NCBI RefSeq assembly: GCF_001605725.1
Contig: NZ_CP011530.1
Span: 1,054,001-1,118,000 of the forward strand
DNA from: Mycobacteroides immunogenum
GTDB lineage: Bacteria > Actinomycetota > Actinomycetes > Mycobacteriales > Mycobacteriaceae
Direction of reading: 5' to 3'
DNA: 64,000 nt
How positions within the stretch are numbered: position 1 is the stretch's first letter; each line of letters opens with the position of its first letter. The notes beneath the pieces were generated by a model. It saw only the letters and a list, made by a program, of their open reading frames with translations. It did no database searches and was not told the DNA's origin. The position numbers and the translations under genes are program-made. Positions 48,498 through 57,822 of this stretch are shown piece after piece.

Positions 48498-50827
48498 TAT
48501 CCCCAGTATGGCCCACCGGAGCCGCGGAGTCGGCGACATCCGGCCCGGGGGCGACCGCGTTCGTCCGACTGTCCAATGCGGAGAAAGTGCTGTATCCGGC
48601 CAGGGGTGCCGCCGCGGCCACCACCAAGGCGGATGTCTTCGGCTACTACACCGCGATCGCACCTTTCATGCTGCCGCACATCGCGGGTCGTCCGGTGACC
48701 CGCAAGCGATGGCCCAACGGCGTTGATCAGCCATCCTTCTTCGAGAAGGACTTGGCCGCTTCGGCGCCCGAGTGGCTTCCGCGACGGCGCATCGAGCACA
48801 AGTCCCGCTATGTCACCTACCCGCTGATCGATACCTCGGTGGCCCTGGCGTGGATCGCGCAGCAGGCGGCCCTTGAGGTGCACGTGCCACAGTGGCGGTT
48901 CGTAGGTGAAAATCCGGGTCCGGCAACCCGATTGGTCTTCGACCTGGATCCGGGGGAGGGTGTGACCATGCCGCAGCTGGCGCTGGTCGCCAGGGCCGTA
49001 CGCGATGTGCTCGCCGATATTGGCCTGACGACGTTTCCCTTGACCAGCGGGAGTAAGGGTCTGCACCTGTATGTGCCGCTGGCGCAACCGGTCAGCTCAT
49101 CCGGTGCGGTGGCCGTGGCGAAGAAGGTCGCCGTTCAGCTGGAGCAGACCATGCCCGACTTGGTGACTGCCACCATGACCCGACAGCTGCGCGCGGGCAA
49201 GATTTTTGTGGACTGGAGCCAGAACAGCGGTTCCAAGACGACGGTGGCTCCGTACTCGCTGCGCGGCCGTGAGACGCCGACCGTCGCCGCGCCGCGCACG
49301 TGGGAAGAGCTGGATGACCCCGCGTTGCGCCAGTTGCGTTACGACGAAGTGCTGACGCGGGCCGAGCGTGACGGCGATCTGCTGGCGGGCCTCGACGACG
49401 CGGAGGTCTCCGGGGACAGGCTGTCTGTCTACCGCAGCATGCGTGACCCCGCGCGCACGCCAGAACCCGTCCCGGCAGTGAAACCGGAAGCCGGACAGGA
49501 TAATTCATTTGTCATTCAGGAGCATCACGCCACCGCGCTGCACTATGACTTTCGGCTGGAGCGTGATGGTGTGCTGGTCTCGTGGGCGGTGCCCAAGAAT
49601 CTGCCCCTGGAGCCGGCGGTCAACCATCTCGCGGTGCACACCGAGGACCACCCGCTGGAGTACGGGGGTTTCGAAGGCGTCATCCCGAAGGGCGAGTATG
49701 GGGCCGGTGAGGTGACCATCTGGGACTCGGGTACCTACGACACCGAGAAGTTCATCGATCCGCACGACGATGACGAAGCCAAAGGTGAGGTCATCGTCAC
49801 GCTGCACGGTCGGCGAATCACGGGACGGTACGCGCTGATTCGAACGAACGGCAAGCAGTGGCTGGCGCACCGGATGAAGGATCAGCGATCTGCTGCCTCG
49901 ATGCCCGTCGGCGCCGCGCCGATGCTACCGACCGCTGGATCGGTGGCGGGCCTTGATGCCGATGAATGGGCGTTTGAAGGCAAGTGGGACGGCTACCGGC
50001 TCATTCTGGAGTGCGACCGCGGACAGCTGAGAGCGCTGGCGCGCAGTGGGCGCGACGTGACCGCCGAATTCCCGGCACTGCGGCGACTTGCCCACGAATT
50101 GGCCGACCATCGCGTGGTGCTCGACGGGGAAGTGGTGGTGCTTGATCACAAGGGCCTACCCAGCTTTGCGCTGCTACAAAATCGGACCGCGGGCACAGAC
50201 ACAGAGTTCTGGGCGTTCGATCTGCTGTATTTGGACGGAAAGTCCTTGCTGCGCACCAAGTATCGCGACCGTCGCCGGCTGCTTGAGGTGCTGGGGTCTG
50301 GTACCGAATCGATGACAGTTCCGGATCTACTGTCCGGCGACGGCGTCGCGGCTCTCGCGTACTCGCATGACCACGGTTGGGAAGGGGTGGTCGCCAAGAG
50401 GCTCGACTCCACCTATGGACCTGGCCGCACGCGGTCCTGGATCAAGGCGAAGAACTGGAGCAGCCAAGAGGTCGTCATCGGTGGCTGGCGCAAGGGGCAG
50501 GGTGGGCGCAGTAGCGGAATAGGGGCACTGCTCATGGGGATACCGTTCCAGGACGGACTGCGCTACGCCGGGCGGGTGGGCACCGGTTTCACGGAGAAGG
50601 AACTCGCCGCGCTCAAGGAACGATTGGAGCCGCTGCACCGCGCCGAATCGCCCTTCAGCGCAGAGCTGTCCGCGGTCGAGGCCAAGGACGTGCAGTTCGT
50701 CGAGCCGGTACTGGTCGCCGAGGTCCGCTACGGCGATCGCACGCCCGGCGGAATCCTGAAGCACTCCAGCTGGCGTGGTCTGCGCCCCGACAAGTCAGTT
50801 CGCGACGTCGAGCTCGATCTCGGGTAG
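48488..50827 (+). CDS. ligD: ATP-dependent DNA ligase D (POL-PE-LIG)
   Basis: About 779 aa, the mycobacterial NHEJ enzyme. Domains in order: primase-polymerase (about 15-290: LSNAEKVLYP, RKRWPNGVDQPSFFEK, FDLDPGEG with the metal Asp pair, SGSKGLHLYVPL), 3'-phosphoesterase (about 330-470: FVIQEHHATALHYDFRLE, GVIPKGEYGAG) and ligase (about 490-779: nucleotidyl Lys in EGKWDGYR, LDGEVVVLD, EGVVAKRLDSTYGPGRT, KAKNW). Order POL-PE-LIG matches M. tuberculosis Rv0938. ATG 48488 is the only in-frame start before the conserved region, so the first 20 residues are uncertain. Divergent from ku; the 3' end overlaps the convergent DUF4873 gene by 33 bp. Confidence 0.95.
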   Translation: MERISPVWPTGAAESATSGPGATAFVRLSNAEKVLYPARGAAAATTKADVFGYYTAIAPFMLPHIAGRPVTRKRWPNGVDQPSFFEKDLAASAPEWLPRRRIEHKSRYVTYPLIDTSVALAWIAQQAALEVHVPQWRFVGENPGPATRLVFDLDPGEGVTMPQLALVARAVRDVLADIGLTTFPLTSGSKGLHLYVPLAQPVSSSGAVAVAKKVAVQLEQTMPDLVTATMTRQLRAGKIFVDWSQNSGSKTTVAPYSLRGRETPTVAAPRTWEELDDPALRQLRYDEVLTRAERDGDLLAGLDDAEVSGDRLSVYRSMRDPARTPEPVPAVKPEAGQDNSFVIQEHHATALHYDFRLERDGVLVSWAVPKNLPLEPAVNHLAVHTEDHPLEYGGFEGVIPKGEYGAGEVTIWDSGTYDTEKFIDPHDDDEAKGEVIVTLHGRRITGRYALIRTNGKQWLAHRMKDQRSAASMPVGAAPMLPTAGSVAGLDADEWAFEGKWDGYRLILECDRGQLRALARSGRDVTAEFPALRRLAHELADHRVVLDGEVVVLDHKGLPSFALLQNRTAGTDTEFWAFDLLYLDGKSLLRTKYRDRRRLLEVLGSGTESMTVPDLLSGDGVAALAYSHDHGWEGVVAKRLDSTYGPGRTRSWIKAKNWSSQEVVIGGWRKGQGGRSSGIGALLMGIPFQDGLRYAGRVGTGFTEKELAALKERLEPLHRAESPFSAELSAVEAKDVQFVEPVLVAEVRYGDRTPGGILKHSSWRGLRPDKSVRDVELDLG

Positions 50828-51148
50828 CGGGTATGGCGGTGCACCGACACCGGCCACCGAAAAGTGACCCCATGGGGTCTGCTCGGTGATGCGCCCCTGT
50901 GCGCTGGTATCGCCCACGGCAATGGTGACCTGAGTTCCGCCCTTGAGCTCCCCACCCTCTGGCTTGGCGTAAATGGTTCCCTGCCAGTGGAACTTGCCGT
51001 CCAGCGGGTTGAAGAAGCCGATCAGGCGAATCCGGGATTCGACGGTGAATTCGCCCGCGGTGATGACGGCGGCGCCGTCGAAGACATCATCGTCTTCCAC
51101 GTCGTTCCTGCCGGGATCGTTCACGCGACGAATCCCGTTCTGCGCCAC
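50795..51148 (-). CDS. DUF4873 protein
   Basis: A 117-aa soluble protein of the DUF4873 family (VFDGAAVITAGEFTVESRIRL opening seen as FDGAAVITAG; DGKFHWQGTIY; GRITEQTPWGHFSVAGVG). In mycobacteria this domain also occurs fused to the C-terminus of flavin monooxygenases. Its GTG start (51148) lies inside the AurF-like gene with a 28-bp overlap, so both should be made together; it may be an accessory of that oxygenase. Confidence 0.82.
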   Translation of the reverse strand: MAQNGIRRVNDPGRNDVEDDDVFDGAAVITAGEFTVESRIRLIGFFNPLDGKFHWQGTIYAKPEGGELKGGTQVTIAVGDTSAQGRITEQTPWGHFSVAGVGAPPYPLPEIELDVAN

Positions 51149-52035
51149 ATGCGCCGCGATAGCCAGCCCATCAGCCCGGTCTCCTCCAAAAACTTGTGCA
51201 GCGGCGCAAAGCCGGTTTGCGAGGCGTCCTGGAAGGCTGGGTTGCGGCGTGCCAGTCGCATGGTTTCACGACCGGGAAGCCCGACGGCCTCGTACATCTT
51301 CTTGTTGGTCAGTAGGTACCGGAAGATGGGACCGCCCAGGCCGTTGGTGAGTCGTAGCAGGATCTTGACCCGCCGCGGAGTGCGGTCCAGGCGCTGGCGA
51401 ATGCCGTCACGAGCGAACTGGATGTGCCGGGCTTCCTCGGTCACGTGAATCCGCATGAGCCGCTGCACAAGTGGCTGCAGCTCGGGGTCGTCCATGATCT
51501 CGCGCTGCAGGGCGTCGAAGATCTCCTCGCCGATGAGGGCGGCGACCCATAACACCGGGCCTTTGAGCGCCAGCGGCAACAGGTTGGCCAGCACTCGCTG
51601 ATGCCACGGCATCCGGTACGGCGGCAGGCCGGTCTTTTCGATGGCTTTGGCGAACATCGTCATGTGACGGGTCTCGTCACCGATCTCGGCCAGGGAGTAC
51701 AGCGTCTCGCTGCTGATGGGGTTGGCGTGCATCATCACCCGCAGCAAACCCTGGTTGAGCATGTTCTCGAACCAGATGCCGGTGGAGAGCAGATTCACCA
51801 TCTCGTGCCGGGAGAGTTCGATCTGCTCGGCGCGCGACATGTTGTTCCACACCTCGGTGCCGTACAGCGACACGACCTTGGGTGGCAGGTAGTACTTATC
51901 AGGGTCTAACGGCGCATCCCAGTCCAGATCCACGATCGGCTGGTATGAGCGGCGCACCGTGCCCTTGAGGAGTCGGTCGGAGTATTCCTCCCGATTCGGG
52001 GTGCGAGCGGGGCCGTTGTTAAGGGTAGCCGTCAC
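51121..52035 (-). CDS. AurF-like diiron oxygenase family protein
   Basis: A 304-aa protein similar to the p-aminobenzoate N-oxygenase AurF family. Diiron ligands are suggested by SRHEMVNLLSTGIWFEN, SLAEIGDETRHMTMFAKAI, IGEEIFDALQ and HVTEEARHIQFARDG, a four-helix Glu/His set. It could oxidise an amine, alkyl or fatty-acid-like substrate. It is divergent from a TetR gene, which probably represses it, and is coupled to DUF4873. The actual reaction cannot be predicted. Confidence 0.85.
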   Translation of the reverse strand: MTATLNNGPARTPNREEYSDRLLKGTVRRSYQPIVDLDWDAPLDPDKYYLPPKVVSLYGTEVWNNMSRAEQIELSRHEMVNLLSTGIWFENMLNQGLLRVMMHANPISSETLYSLAEIGDETRHMTMFAKAIEKTGLPPYRMPWHQRVLANLLPLALKGPVLWVAALIGEEIFDALQREIMDDPELQPLVQRLMRIHVTEEARHIQFARDGIRQRLDRTPRRVKILLRLTNGLGGPIFRYLLTNKKMYEAVGLPGRETMRLARRNPAFQDASQTGFAPLHKFLEETGLMGWLSRRMWRRTGFVA

Positions 52036-52064
52036 CGTTGACAGTCCTTTCCGTTAAGATGTCA

Positions 52065-52076
52065 AACGTAAACGTT
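52065..52076. promoter_or_regulatory. Dyad between AurF-like and TetR genes
   Basis: AACGT-AA-ACGTT lies 30 bp upstream of the AurF-like start. A second dyad, CCACG-N7-CGTGG, occurs near 52109-52125 in the same gap. Either could be the TetR operator. Confidence 0.45.
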
Positions 52077-52145
52077 GCAGGTTGAAGGCGTCAAGTGGGA
52101 CGCGAAGTGCCACGTAATTTCCGTGGCGAGTGAAAGTGAGCACCG

Positions 52146-52796
52146 ATGAAAGTGAGCCGGTCGAGCCACCGCGGACGCACCCGCGACCACGGCGAGATTC
52201 GCCGTCGCATCCTCGATGCCGCTGAAGAATGCTTGCTGGAGCACGGTTACGAGGCGCGTCTGCACGCACTGATCGCCAAGAAGGCGGGCCTGTCGCGGCC
52301 CACTGTCTATAAACACGTGGGTGATCAGGCGGCAATCATTGAGGCACTGTTTCACCGGGAATTTCTGCGCTTTGGCGAAATGTTGGCGCCGGTTTTCGCG
52401 ACCGCCGAGAATCCGCGTGCCGGATTCATCGACGCCATTGTGCGCATCGTGCAGCACGGTCGCCATCATCCGTTGCTGCAGAAGGGTCTCAAGGAGAACC
52501 CCGAGCAGGTGCTGCCATACCTGACGGTGAAGGCACGTCCGTTCATCGACCAGACGACGATCCTGCTCGCGCCCTACTTCCGGCAACTACTCACCGAGGC
52601 GCAGCTGGCCTCCATCAACGTCAAGGCCGCCGCCGAATGGAGCTTCCGGATCGCAGCCTCCCTCTTGGTGACGCCCGGTGTTGTGGAGACTCAGACCGAT
52701 GAGCAGCTGGGCGAGTTCATCGGCAACCTGCTCACCGTCTCGGCGATCACCGAGGAGATCTCGACGGTGATGACCCCCGATTCGGCTGCTTCGTAA
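52146..52796 (+). CDS. TetR family regulator, divergent to AurF-like gene
   Basis: A 216-aa TetR protein: basic N-terminus, then HTH at about 18-65 (RRRILDAAEECLLEHGYEARL; GLSRPTVYKHVGDQAAIIEAL in two pieces). Likely repressor of the divergent diiron oxygenase/DUF4873 pair. It is followed after 6 bp by cobF, so the two may be co-transcribed by chance of position. Confidence 0.88.
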   Translation: MKVSRSSHRGRTRDHGEIRRRILDAAEECLLEHGYEARLHALIAKKAGLSRPTVYKHVGDQAAIIEALFHREFLRFGEMLAPVFATAENPRAGFIDAIVRIVQHGRHHPLLQKGLKENPEQVLPYLTVKARPFIDQTTILLAPYFRQLLTEAQLASINVKAAAEWSFRIAASLLVTPGVVETQTDEQLGEFIGNLLTVSAITEEISTVMTPDSAAS

Positions 52797-52802
52797 GTCG
52801 CG

Positions 52803-53552
52803 ATGCGACGAATTCGCGTCATCGGGATCGGCGCCGGCCATCCCGAATACCTGACCGTGCAAGCAATCGCGGCGCTCAACGAGGTCGACGCGTTCTTCGT
52901 CGCCGACAAGGGCGACACCAAAGACGATCTGGTCGAGCTGCGCCGGCACATCTGCGAGCGTTACATCACCGATCCCGACTACCGATTCGTCGAATTGCCC
53001 GATCCGGTACGCGGCACGGGCGAGTACCGCGGTGCGGTGACACAGTGGCATGCCGAGCGGGCTGCCCTATGGGGCAAGGCGATAGCCGCCAATCTGGCTG
53101 ACGGAGCTACGGGGGCCTTTCTCGCATGGGGCGACCCGTCGCTCTACGACAGCACGCTGCGGATCTTGGACACCATCCTGGCGGATGACCCGAACGCATT
53201 CGAGTACGACGTGCTGCCCGGCATCACCGCGATCTCCGTGCTGACTGCCCGGCACCGAATTGTGTTGAATGGCATCGGCGAACCAGTGCTGATCACCACG
53301 GGGCGCCGGCTACTGGATGAGTGGCCCCGGACTGGAACTGTCGTGGTGATGCTTGACGGGGCGTGCGCGTTCCAACAGCTTGACCCGTCGACTCAGATCT
53401 GGTGGGGAGCGTATCTGGGCACCGAACACGAACTGTTGGTGGCGGGCACGGTCGGTGAGGTGGGCGACAGGATCGCGCGGGTGCGCGCCGAAGCCCGGGC
53501 CGACCACGGCTGGATCATGGATACCTACCTGCTGCGGAGTGTCGGGGAGTAG
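52803..53552 (+). CDS. cobF: Precorrin-6A synthase (CobF)
   Basis: A 249-aa SAM-dependent methyltransferase of aerobic cobalamin synthesis: it methylates precorrin-5 at C-1 with loss of acetate. The tetrapyrrole-methylase opening IRVIGIGAGHPEYLTVQA, the GAFLAWGDPSLYDSTLRIL block and VLPGITAISVLTARH are clear, and the CobF-specific length fits. M. tuberculosis is known to have lost cobF by deletion next to Rv0943c/Rv0944; here it is intact immediately before the Rv0944-like glycosylase gene. Confidence 0.92.
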   Translation: MRRIRVIGIGAGHPEYLTVQAIAALNEVDAFFVADKGDTKDDLVELRRHICERYITDPDYRFVELPDPVRGTGEYRGAVTQWHAERAALWGKAIAANLADGATGAFLAWGDPSLYDSTLRILDTILADDPNAFEYDVLPGITAISVLTARHRIVLNGIGEPVLITTGRRLLDEWPRTGTVVVMLDGACAFQQLDPSTQIWWGAYLGTEHELLVAGTVGEVGDRIARVRAEARADHGWIMDTYLLRSVGE

Positions 53553-53567
53553 GGGCACACTGGGCCC

Positions 53568-54431
53568 ATGCCCGAACTACCGGAAGTCGAGGCACTGGCG
53601 GATCATCTGCGCCGCCACGCCGTGGGGACCACCATCGGCCGCATCGACGTCTCGGCGTTGTCCGTGCTCAAGACCTTCGATCCGCCCATTACCGCGCTGC
53701 ATGGCCAGACGGTGACGGGCGCGACACGGTGGGGCAAGTATCTGGGTCTGCACGCCGGGGAGCTGTATCTCATCGCCCATTTGTCCCGCGCGGGATGGCT
53801 GCGCTGGTCGGACAAACTGACGGCGGTACCGCTCAAGCCGGGCAAGGGGCCCATCGCACTGCGGGTACATCTCGGAACACCGGGCGACGCAGCAGGATTC
53901 GATCTCACCGAGGCCGGCACCCAGAAACGGTTGGCCGTGTGGGTGGTTACGGACCCGATGGACGTCCCGCAGATCGCGTCTCTGGGGCCCGACGCGCTGT
54001 CCCTCACCGCCGAGGGGCTGGCCGACATATTGGCCGGAACCACCGCACGCCTCAAGAACGTGATCACAGACCAGCGGATGATCGCCGGGATCGGCAATGC
54101 CTACAGCGACGAGATCCTGCATGTGGCCAAGCTGTCTCCATTCGCGGGCGCAAAGACGCTTTCTGGGGGCCAATTGGCCGCGCTCTATGAGGCGATGCAG
54201 TCGGTACTCACCGATGCGGTGCAGCGCAGTGTGGGACAACAGGCCGCAACTCTCAAGGGGGAGAAGCGATCCGGATTGCGGGTGCATGCGCGGACCGGAA
54301 TGCCCTGCCCGGTGTGCGGCGATCTGGTGCGGGAGGTGTCATTCGCCGACAAATCGTTTCAGTACTGCCCGACATGCCAGACCGGCGGCAAGGTGCTGGC
54401 CGACCGTCGGCTCTCGCGACTCCTCAAATAA
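53568..54431 (+). CDS. Formamidopyrimidine-DNA glycosylase family (Fpg/Nei), full length
   Basis: A 287-aa base-excision repair enzyme. It has the catalytic N-terminus PELPEVE (Pro2, Glu3), the helix-two-turn-helix with DQRMIAGIGNAYSDEIL, and the C-terminal zinc finger (CPVC and CPTC pairs, about residues 245-268). By position and sequence it corresponds to M. tuberculosis Rv0944, which lacks the N-terminal catalytic part; this version is complete and should be able to excise oxidised bases. A mycobacterial genome usually has a second Fpg elsewhere. Start ATG 53568, 15 bp after cobF. Confidence 0.92.
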   Translation: MPELPEVEALADHLRRHAVGTTIGRIDVSALSVLKTFDPPITALHGQTVTGATRWGKYLGLHAGELYLIAHLSRAGWLRWSDKLTAVPLKPGKGPIALRVHLGTPGDAAGFDLTEAGTQKRLAVWVVTDPMDVPQIASLGPDALSLTAEGLADILAGTTARLKNVITDQRMIAGIGNAYSDEILHVAKLSPFAGAKTLSGGQLAALYEAMQSVLTDAVQRSVGQQAATLKGEKRSGLRVHARTGMPCPVCGDLVREVSFADKSFQYCPTCQTGGKVLADRRLSRLLK

Positions 54432-54432
54432 A

Positions 54433-55191
54433 GTGGCGAACGTGACGCGACAGAAGATCCTCATCACCGGGGCGAGCTCCGGCCTGGGCGCCGAGATGGC
54501 CCGTCAGTTCGCCGCCAAGGGGCGAGACCTGGCGCTGTGCGCCCGGCGCACCGAGGCACTGGAAGAGCTCAAGGCAGAGCTGTTGGCCGCCAACCCCGGC
54601 ATCAAGGTCGCTGTGCGGTCCCTGGATGTGACCGATCACGAGTCGGTGCCGGTGATCTTCGGTGAGCTGCGTGACGAGCTCGGTGGCCTGGATCGGGTGG
54701 TCGTGAACGCCGGGATCGCCAAGGGCTGGCATCTGGGCGGCGGTAAGTCGTGGGCCAACATCCAGACCATCGAAACCAACCTCATCGGCGCTCTGGTGCA
54801 GATCGAGGCGGCGCTGGCACTGTTCAAGGAGCAGGGCCACGGGCACCTGGTCCTCATCTCCTCGGTGACGGCTGCCAAGGGGCTGCCCGGCACCAAGGCC
54901 GCCTATGCGGCCAGCAAGGCCGGGCTTTCCTCGCTCGGTGAGTCGCTCCGTGCCGAATATGCCAGTGGCCCAATCAAGGTCAGCACCATCGAGCCCGGCT
55001 ACATCCAGACCGACCTGAGCGCCAAATCGCCCACCACGCCGATGATGGTGGACACCAAGACCGGTGTGACCGCCATGGTTGACGCCATCGAGAAAGAGCC
55101 CGGCCGCGCCGCGGTGCCGCGCTGGCCGTGGGCCCCGGTGACCTTGATCATGCGCCTGATTCCGCCCCGGCTGGCCGGACGCCTCGCGTAA
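54433..55191 (+). CDS. Short-chain dehydrogenase/reductase
   Basis: A 252-aa classical SDR: cofactor motif TGASSGLG (residues about 12-19), NAG in VVVNAGIA, catalytic Ser in LISSVTAAKG, and YAASK for Tyr/Lys. The C-terminus (VTLIMRLIPPRL) is hydrophobic and may touch the membrane. It matches the Rv0945 position next to the Rv0944-like gene. Start GTG 54433, one base after the glycosylase stop; the long frame upstream is read-through of fpg in another frame. Substrate unknown. Confidence 0.88.
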   Translation: MANVTRQKILITGASSGLGAEMARQFAAKGRDLALCARRTEALEELKAELLAANPGIKVAVRSLDVTDHESVPVIFGELRDELGGLDRVVVNAGIAKGWHLGGGKSWANIQTIETNLIGALVQIEAALALFKEQGHGHLVLISSVTAAKGLPGTKAAYAASKAGLSSLGESLRAEYASGPIKVSTIEPGYIQTDLSAKSPTTPMMVDTKTGVTAMVDAIEKEPGRAAVPRWPWAPVTLIMRLIPPRLAGRLA

Positions 55192-55244
55192 TCGGCCAAG
55201 GGTTTCCCACATGGGACTTTGTGCCCACGTGCGATGCTGAACCC

Positions 55245-56153
55245 ATGGCCGACCAAGAGAAACCCAACACTTCAGTCACGGTGGACTACGCCGCCGAACT
55301 CGACGAGCTGGCGAGCCTGCGTGGCGGTATCAGTCGCAGTAAAGAGGCCAAGGACGCCTGGAAACAGGGCTATCCATACGACGAGAAGCTCGGCCGCAAA
55401 GAGTATGAGAAGACCAAGCGCAAGCTGCAGATCGAACTGCTGAAGCTGCAGCTGTGGGTCAAGGAGCGCGGCGAGAAGATCTGCATCATCTTCGAGGGAC
55501 GCGACGCCGCCGGTAAGGGCGGATCGATCAAGAGGTTCACCGAGCATCTCAATCCCCGTGGCGCACGCGTGGTGGCGCTCGAGAAGCCCACGTCGGTGGA
55601 GCAGACACAGTGGTACTTCCAGCGCTACACCGCACACCTGCCCAGTGGCGGTGAGATCGTGCTGATGGACCGTTCCTGGTACAACCGGGCCGGTGTCGAG
55701 CGGGTGATGGGTTACTGCACTCCCTCGCAGGTCGCCGAATTCCTGCGTGAGGCACCGGAATATGAACGCATGCTGGTGAATTCGGGGACGCACCTGATCA
55801 AGTTGTGGTTCTCGGTGAGCCGTAAGGAACAGCTGGCTCGCTTCGAGGCGCGACGCACCGATCCCGTCCGCCACTGGAAACTCTCGCCGACTGACCTTGC
55901 GTCTCTGGACAAGTGGGACGCCTATACCGAGGCCAAGGAAGCCATGTTCTTCTACACCGATACCGACAGTGCGCCCTGGACTGTGGTGAAGAGCAATGAC
56001 AAGAAGCGCGCCCGGCTGGAGGCGATGCGGCACGTGCTAGCGCAATTCGATTACGACAACAAGGACGCGGACGCCGTGGGTAGCCCCGATCCGCTGATCG
56101 TCGGACCCGCCTCGGCGATTTTCGAAGAGGGAGAAAAGGCCGGTTCACGCTAG
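55245..56153 (+). CDS. ppk2: Polyphosphate kinase 2
   Basis: About 302 aa. PPK2 transfers phosphate between polyphosphate and nucleoside diphosphates, in mycobacteria mainly making GTP. The P-loop GRDAAGKGGSIKRF, the lid region RYTAHLPSGGEIVLMDRSW (in two parts) and Walker B MDRSWYNRAGVERVMGY are intact, followed by LWFSVSRKEQLARFEARR. ATG 55245 gives the usual N-terminus; the extra 39 codons upstream are not family-like. Transcribed alone after the SDR gene (53-bp gap). Confidence 0.95.
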   Translation: MADQEKPNTSVTVDYAAELDELASLRGGISRSKEAKDAWKQGYPYDEKLGRKEYEKTKRKLQIELLKLQLWVKERGEKICIIFEGRDAAGKGGSIKRFTEHLNPRGARVVALEKPTSVEQTQWYFQRYTAHLPSGGEIVLMDRSWYNRAGVERVMGYCTPSQVAEFLREAPEYERMLVNSGTHLIKLWFSVSRKEQLARFEARRTDPVRHWKLSPTDLASLDKWDAYTEAKEAMFFYTDTDSAPWTVVKSNDKKRARLEAMRHVLAQFDYDNKDADAVGSPDPLIVGPASAIFEEGEKAGSR

Positions 56154-56190
56154 TCGGCTGGCGTGCCAGGGCTGTTTCCGGATCCGCCGG

Positions 56191-57243
56191 TTACCGCTGG
56201 AGGCGAGGGTGCGCCCTACCGGCGATGAGTGGAAGGTCCAGGTACGACTTGAGTCCCGGCGCGGCCTCGCAGACGTAGGGCACCGAGTTGACGCAGTGGG
56301 CGGCGGTCGCAACGACGCCTTCGTTGGCGATGAGCCCCGCTTGCACGCTGTGCGGATGAAACCCGGTAATGGTGCACGAGGACGAGGGGGTGCCCCGCAC
56401 CTCTACCTCGTAGCGCGGACCACTCGGACCGAAGGACCAGCCCGGGTCCAAGTGCTCTTCACCCATCAACCAGTTCACCGCGATCCGTGCCACAGCCTCG
56501 TCTCCGACGAATGCCTCCCAAGAGAATTGTTGACCGGCAACTGATCCGGGCCGAATGGTGCCGATGGGCGAATCGATGTCCGCGGTCGCCACGGCGACTT
56601 TGAGATCCGGCCGGATCGTCACGTCCGCGAACCCCATGCCGTCGAGGATCATTCGTAGGGACTGTTTGAACCCGCCGCCCAACAGCTTGGGCATCGGGCC
56701 GCTCACGGCCTCTTCCGGGGTGCCGCCGAACTTCATGATGTGCCGGATGACGTCGGGCGCGCCATAGGTGCGGATGTCCGAATACTCTTCGGCGCGCACA
56801 TAGGTGACGGCAGATGTCATGGACGAGAAGATCAGCGGATACAGGTCGGTGATGCCGCCGGGGTCAATCCCGGTGCCGTGCAAGGTCACCCCGGCCTCGC
56901 GGGCCGTCGTGTCCAGGTCACGCCCGGAACTATCGGGATAGAACCAGCCGACCGGGGTGACGACGTTCTTCTGCGAGGAGAGTAGCGCCGCGACTTCGGA
57001 TGGGTTGGGCAGCAGCGGACTGTAGATCACGCAGTCGGCCTGCAACGACACGATGTCGTCGAGACTGTTGGTCGTGGTGACCCCGATGGGCGCATGTCCG
57101 ATGAGCTCGCCGACATCGACACCTGTCTTCTCTGGTGAATGCACCCAGCACCCCACCAGCTCAAGTTCCGGGTGTGCGAGTACCGCCTTGATCGCGGCCT
57201 TGCCGACCTCTCCTGTCGCCCACTGGGCCACCCGGTAGACCAT
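56191..57243 (-). CDS. DapB-like NAD(P)-binding protein
   Basis: A 350-aa protein with a dihydrodipicolinate-reductase-type Rossmann start (YRVAQWATGEVGKAAIKAVLAHP) and a C-terminal alpha/beta domain. Mycobacteria carry several paralogues of this kind besides true DapB (for example Rv0926c-like proteins), and this one lacks the DapB substrate motif as far as I can see, so lysine biosynthesis is unlikely. Reaction unknown. ATG 57243. Confidence 0.8.
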   Translation of the reverse strand: MVYRVAQWATGEVGKAAIKAVLAHPELELVGCWVHSPEKTGVDVGELIGHAPIGVTTTNSLDDIVSLQADCVIYSPLLPNPSEVAALLSSQKNVVTPVGWFYPDSSGRDLDTTAREAGVTLHGTGIDPGGITDLYPLIFSSMTSAVTYVRAEEYSDIRTYGAPDVIRHIMKFGGTPEEAVSGPMPKLLGGGFKQSLRMILDGMGFADVTIRPDLKVAVATADIDSPIGTIRPGSVAGQQFSWEAFVGDEAVARIAVNWLMGEEHLDPGWSFGPSGPRYEVEVRGTPSSSCTITGFHPHSVQAGLIANEGVVATAAHCVNSVPYVCEAAPGLKSYLDLPLIAGRAHPRLQR

Positions 57244-57387
57244 GCCCTTGCCTCCTCGCCATCGGTAACTTCAGACCTGCATAACACCAGACGAGCGCTT
57301 GGTCCAGACCTGGAGAGTCCAATCGTGTTGGAAATAGTGACATTCGCATCTAGTTTTCCAATCCAGCCCTCGGCCATCATCGGCGTC

Positions 57388-57822
57388 ATGACGCCTGATT
57401 CGCAACCCGTGACCCTGCTGGAAAAGTACGAAAGCTGGACTCTGCTGTCGAGCGCGAAGTTGGGGAGGCTGGTGGTGGTGATCGACGGTAGGCCCGAGAT
57501 CTTCCCCATCAATTTCGTGACCCAGCGCGGCACCGTGCTGTTCCGAACAGCGGAGGGCACCAAACTTTTTGGTGCGGTGGTCAGCGACCAGGTGCTGTTC
57601 GAGGCCGACGATTACAACGATATCGGCGGCTGGAGTGTTGTCGTGCGCGGTGCCGCGCAGGTGCTCAGCGCATCGGTCGATATCGATGAGGCCGACGGTG
57701 CCGGCCTGTATCCGTGGATCCCCACCCTGAAACTGCACTACGTGCGGATCATTCCGGCACAGATCACCGGCCGCCGGTTCGTGTTCGGGCGTGAGCCGGA
57801 CGGCGGTCACGTCCCGGGCTAA
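57388..57822 (+). CDS. Pyridoxamine 5'-phosphate oxidase-like flavin-binding protein
   Basis: A 144-aa split-barrel flavoprotein: [25 protein letters not shown] (two strands: [15 protein letters not shown] and PINFVTQRG), [16 protein letters not shown] and [13 protein letters not shown]. The family binds FMN or F420; exact substrate unknown. ATG 57388 is chosen because the upstream 83 codons are intergenic in character. Convergent with ctaD, overlapping by 4 bp. Confidence 0.82.
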   Translation: MTPDSQPVTLLEKYESWTLLSSAKLGRLVVVIDGRPEIFPINFVTQRGTVLFRTAEGTKLFGAVVSDQVLFEADDYNDIGGWSVVVRGAAQVLSASVDIDEADGAGLYPWIPTLKLHYVRIIPAQITGRRFVFGREPDGGHVPG

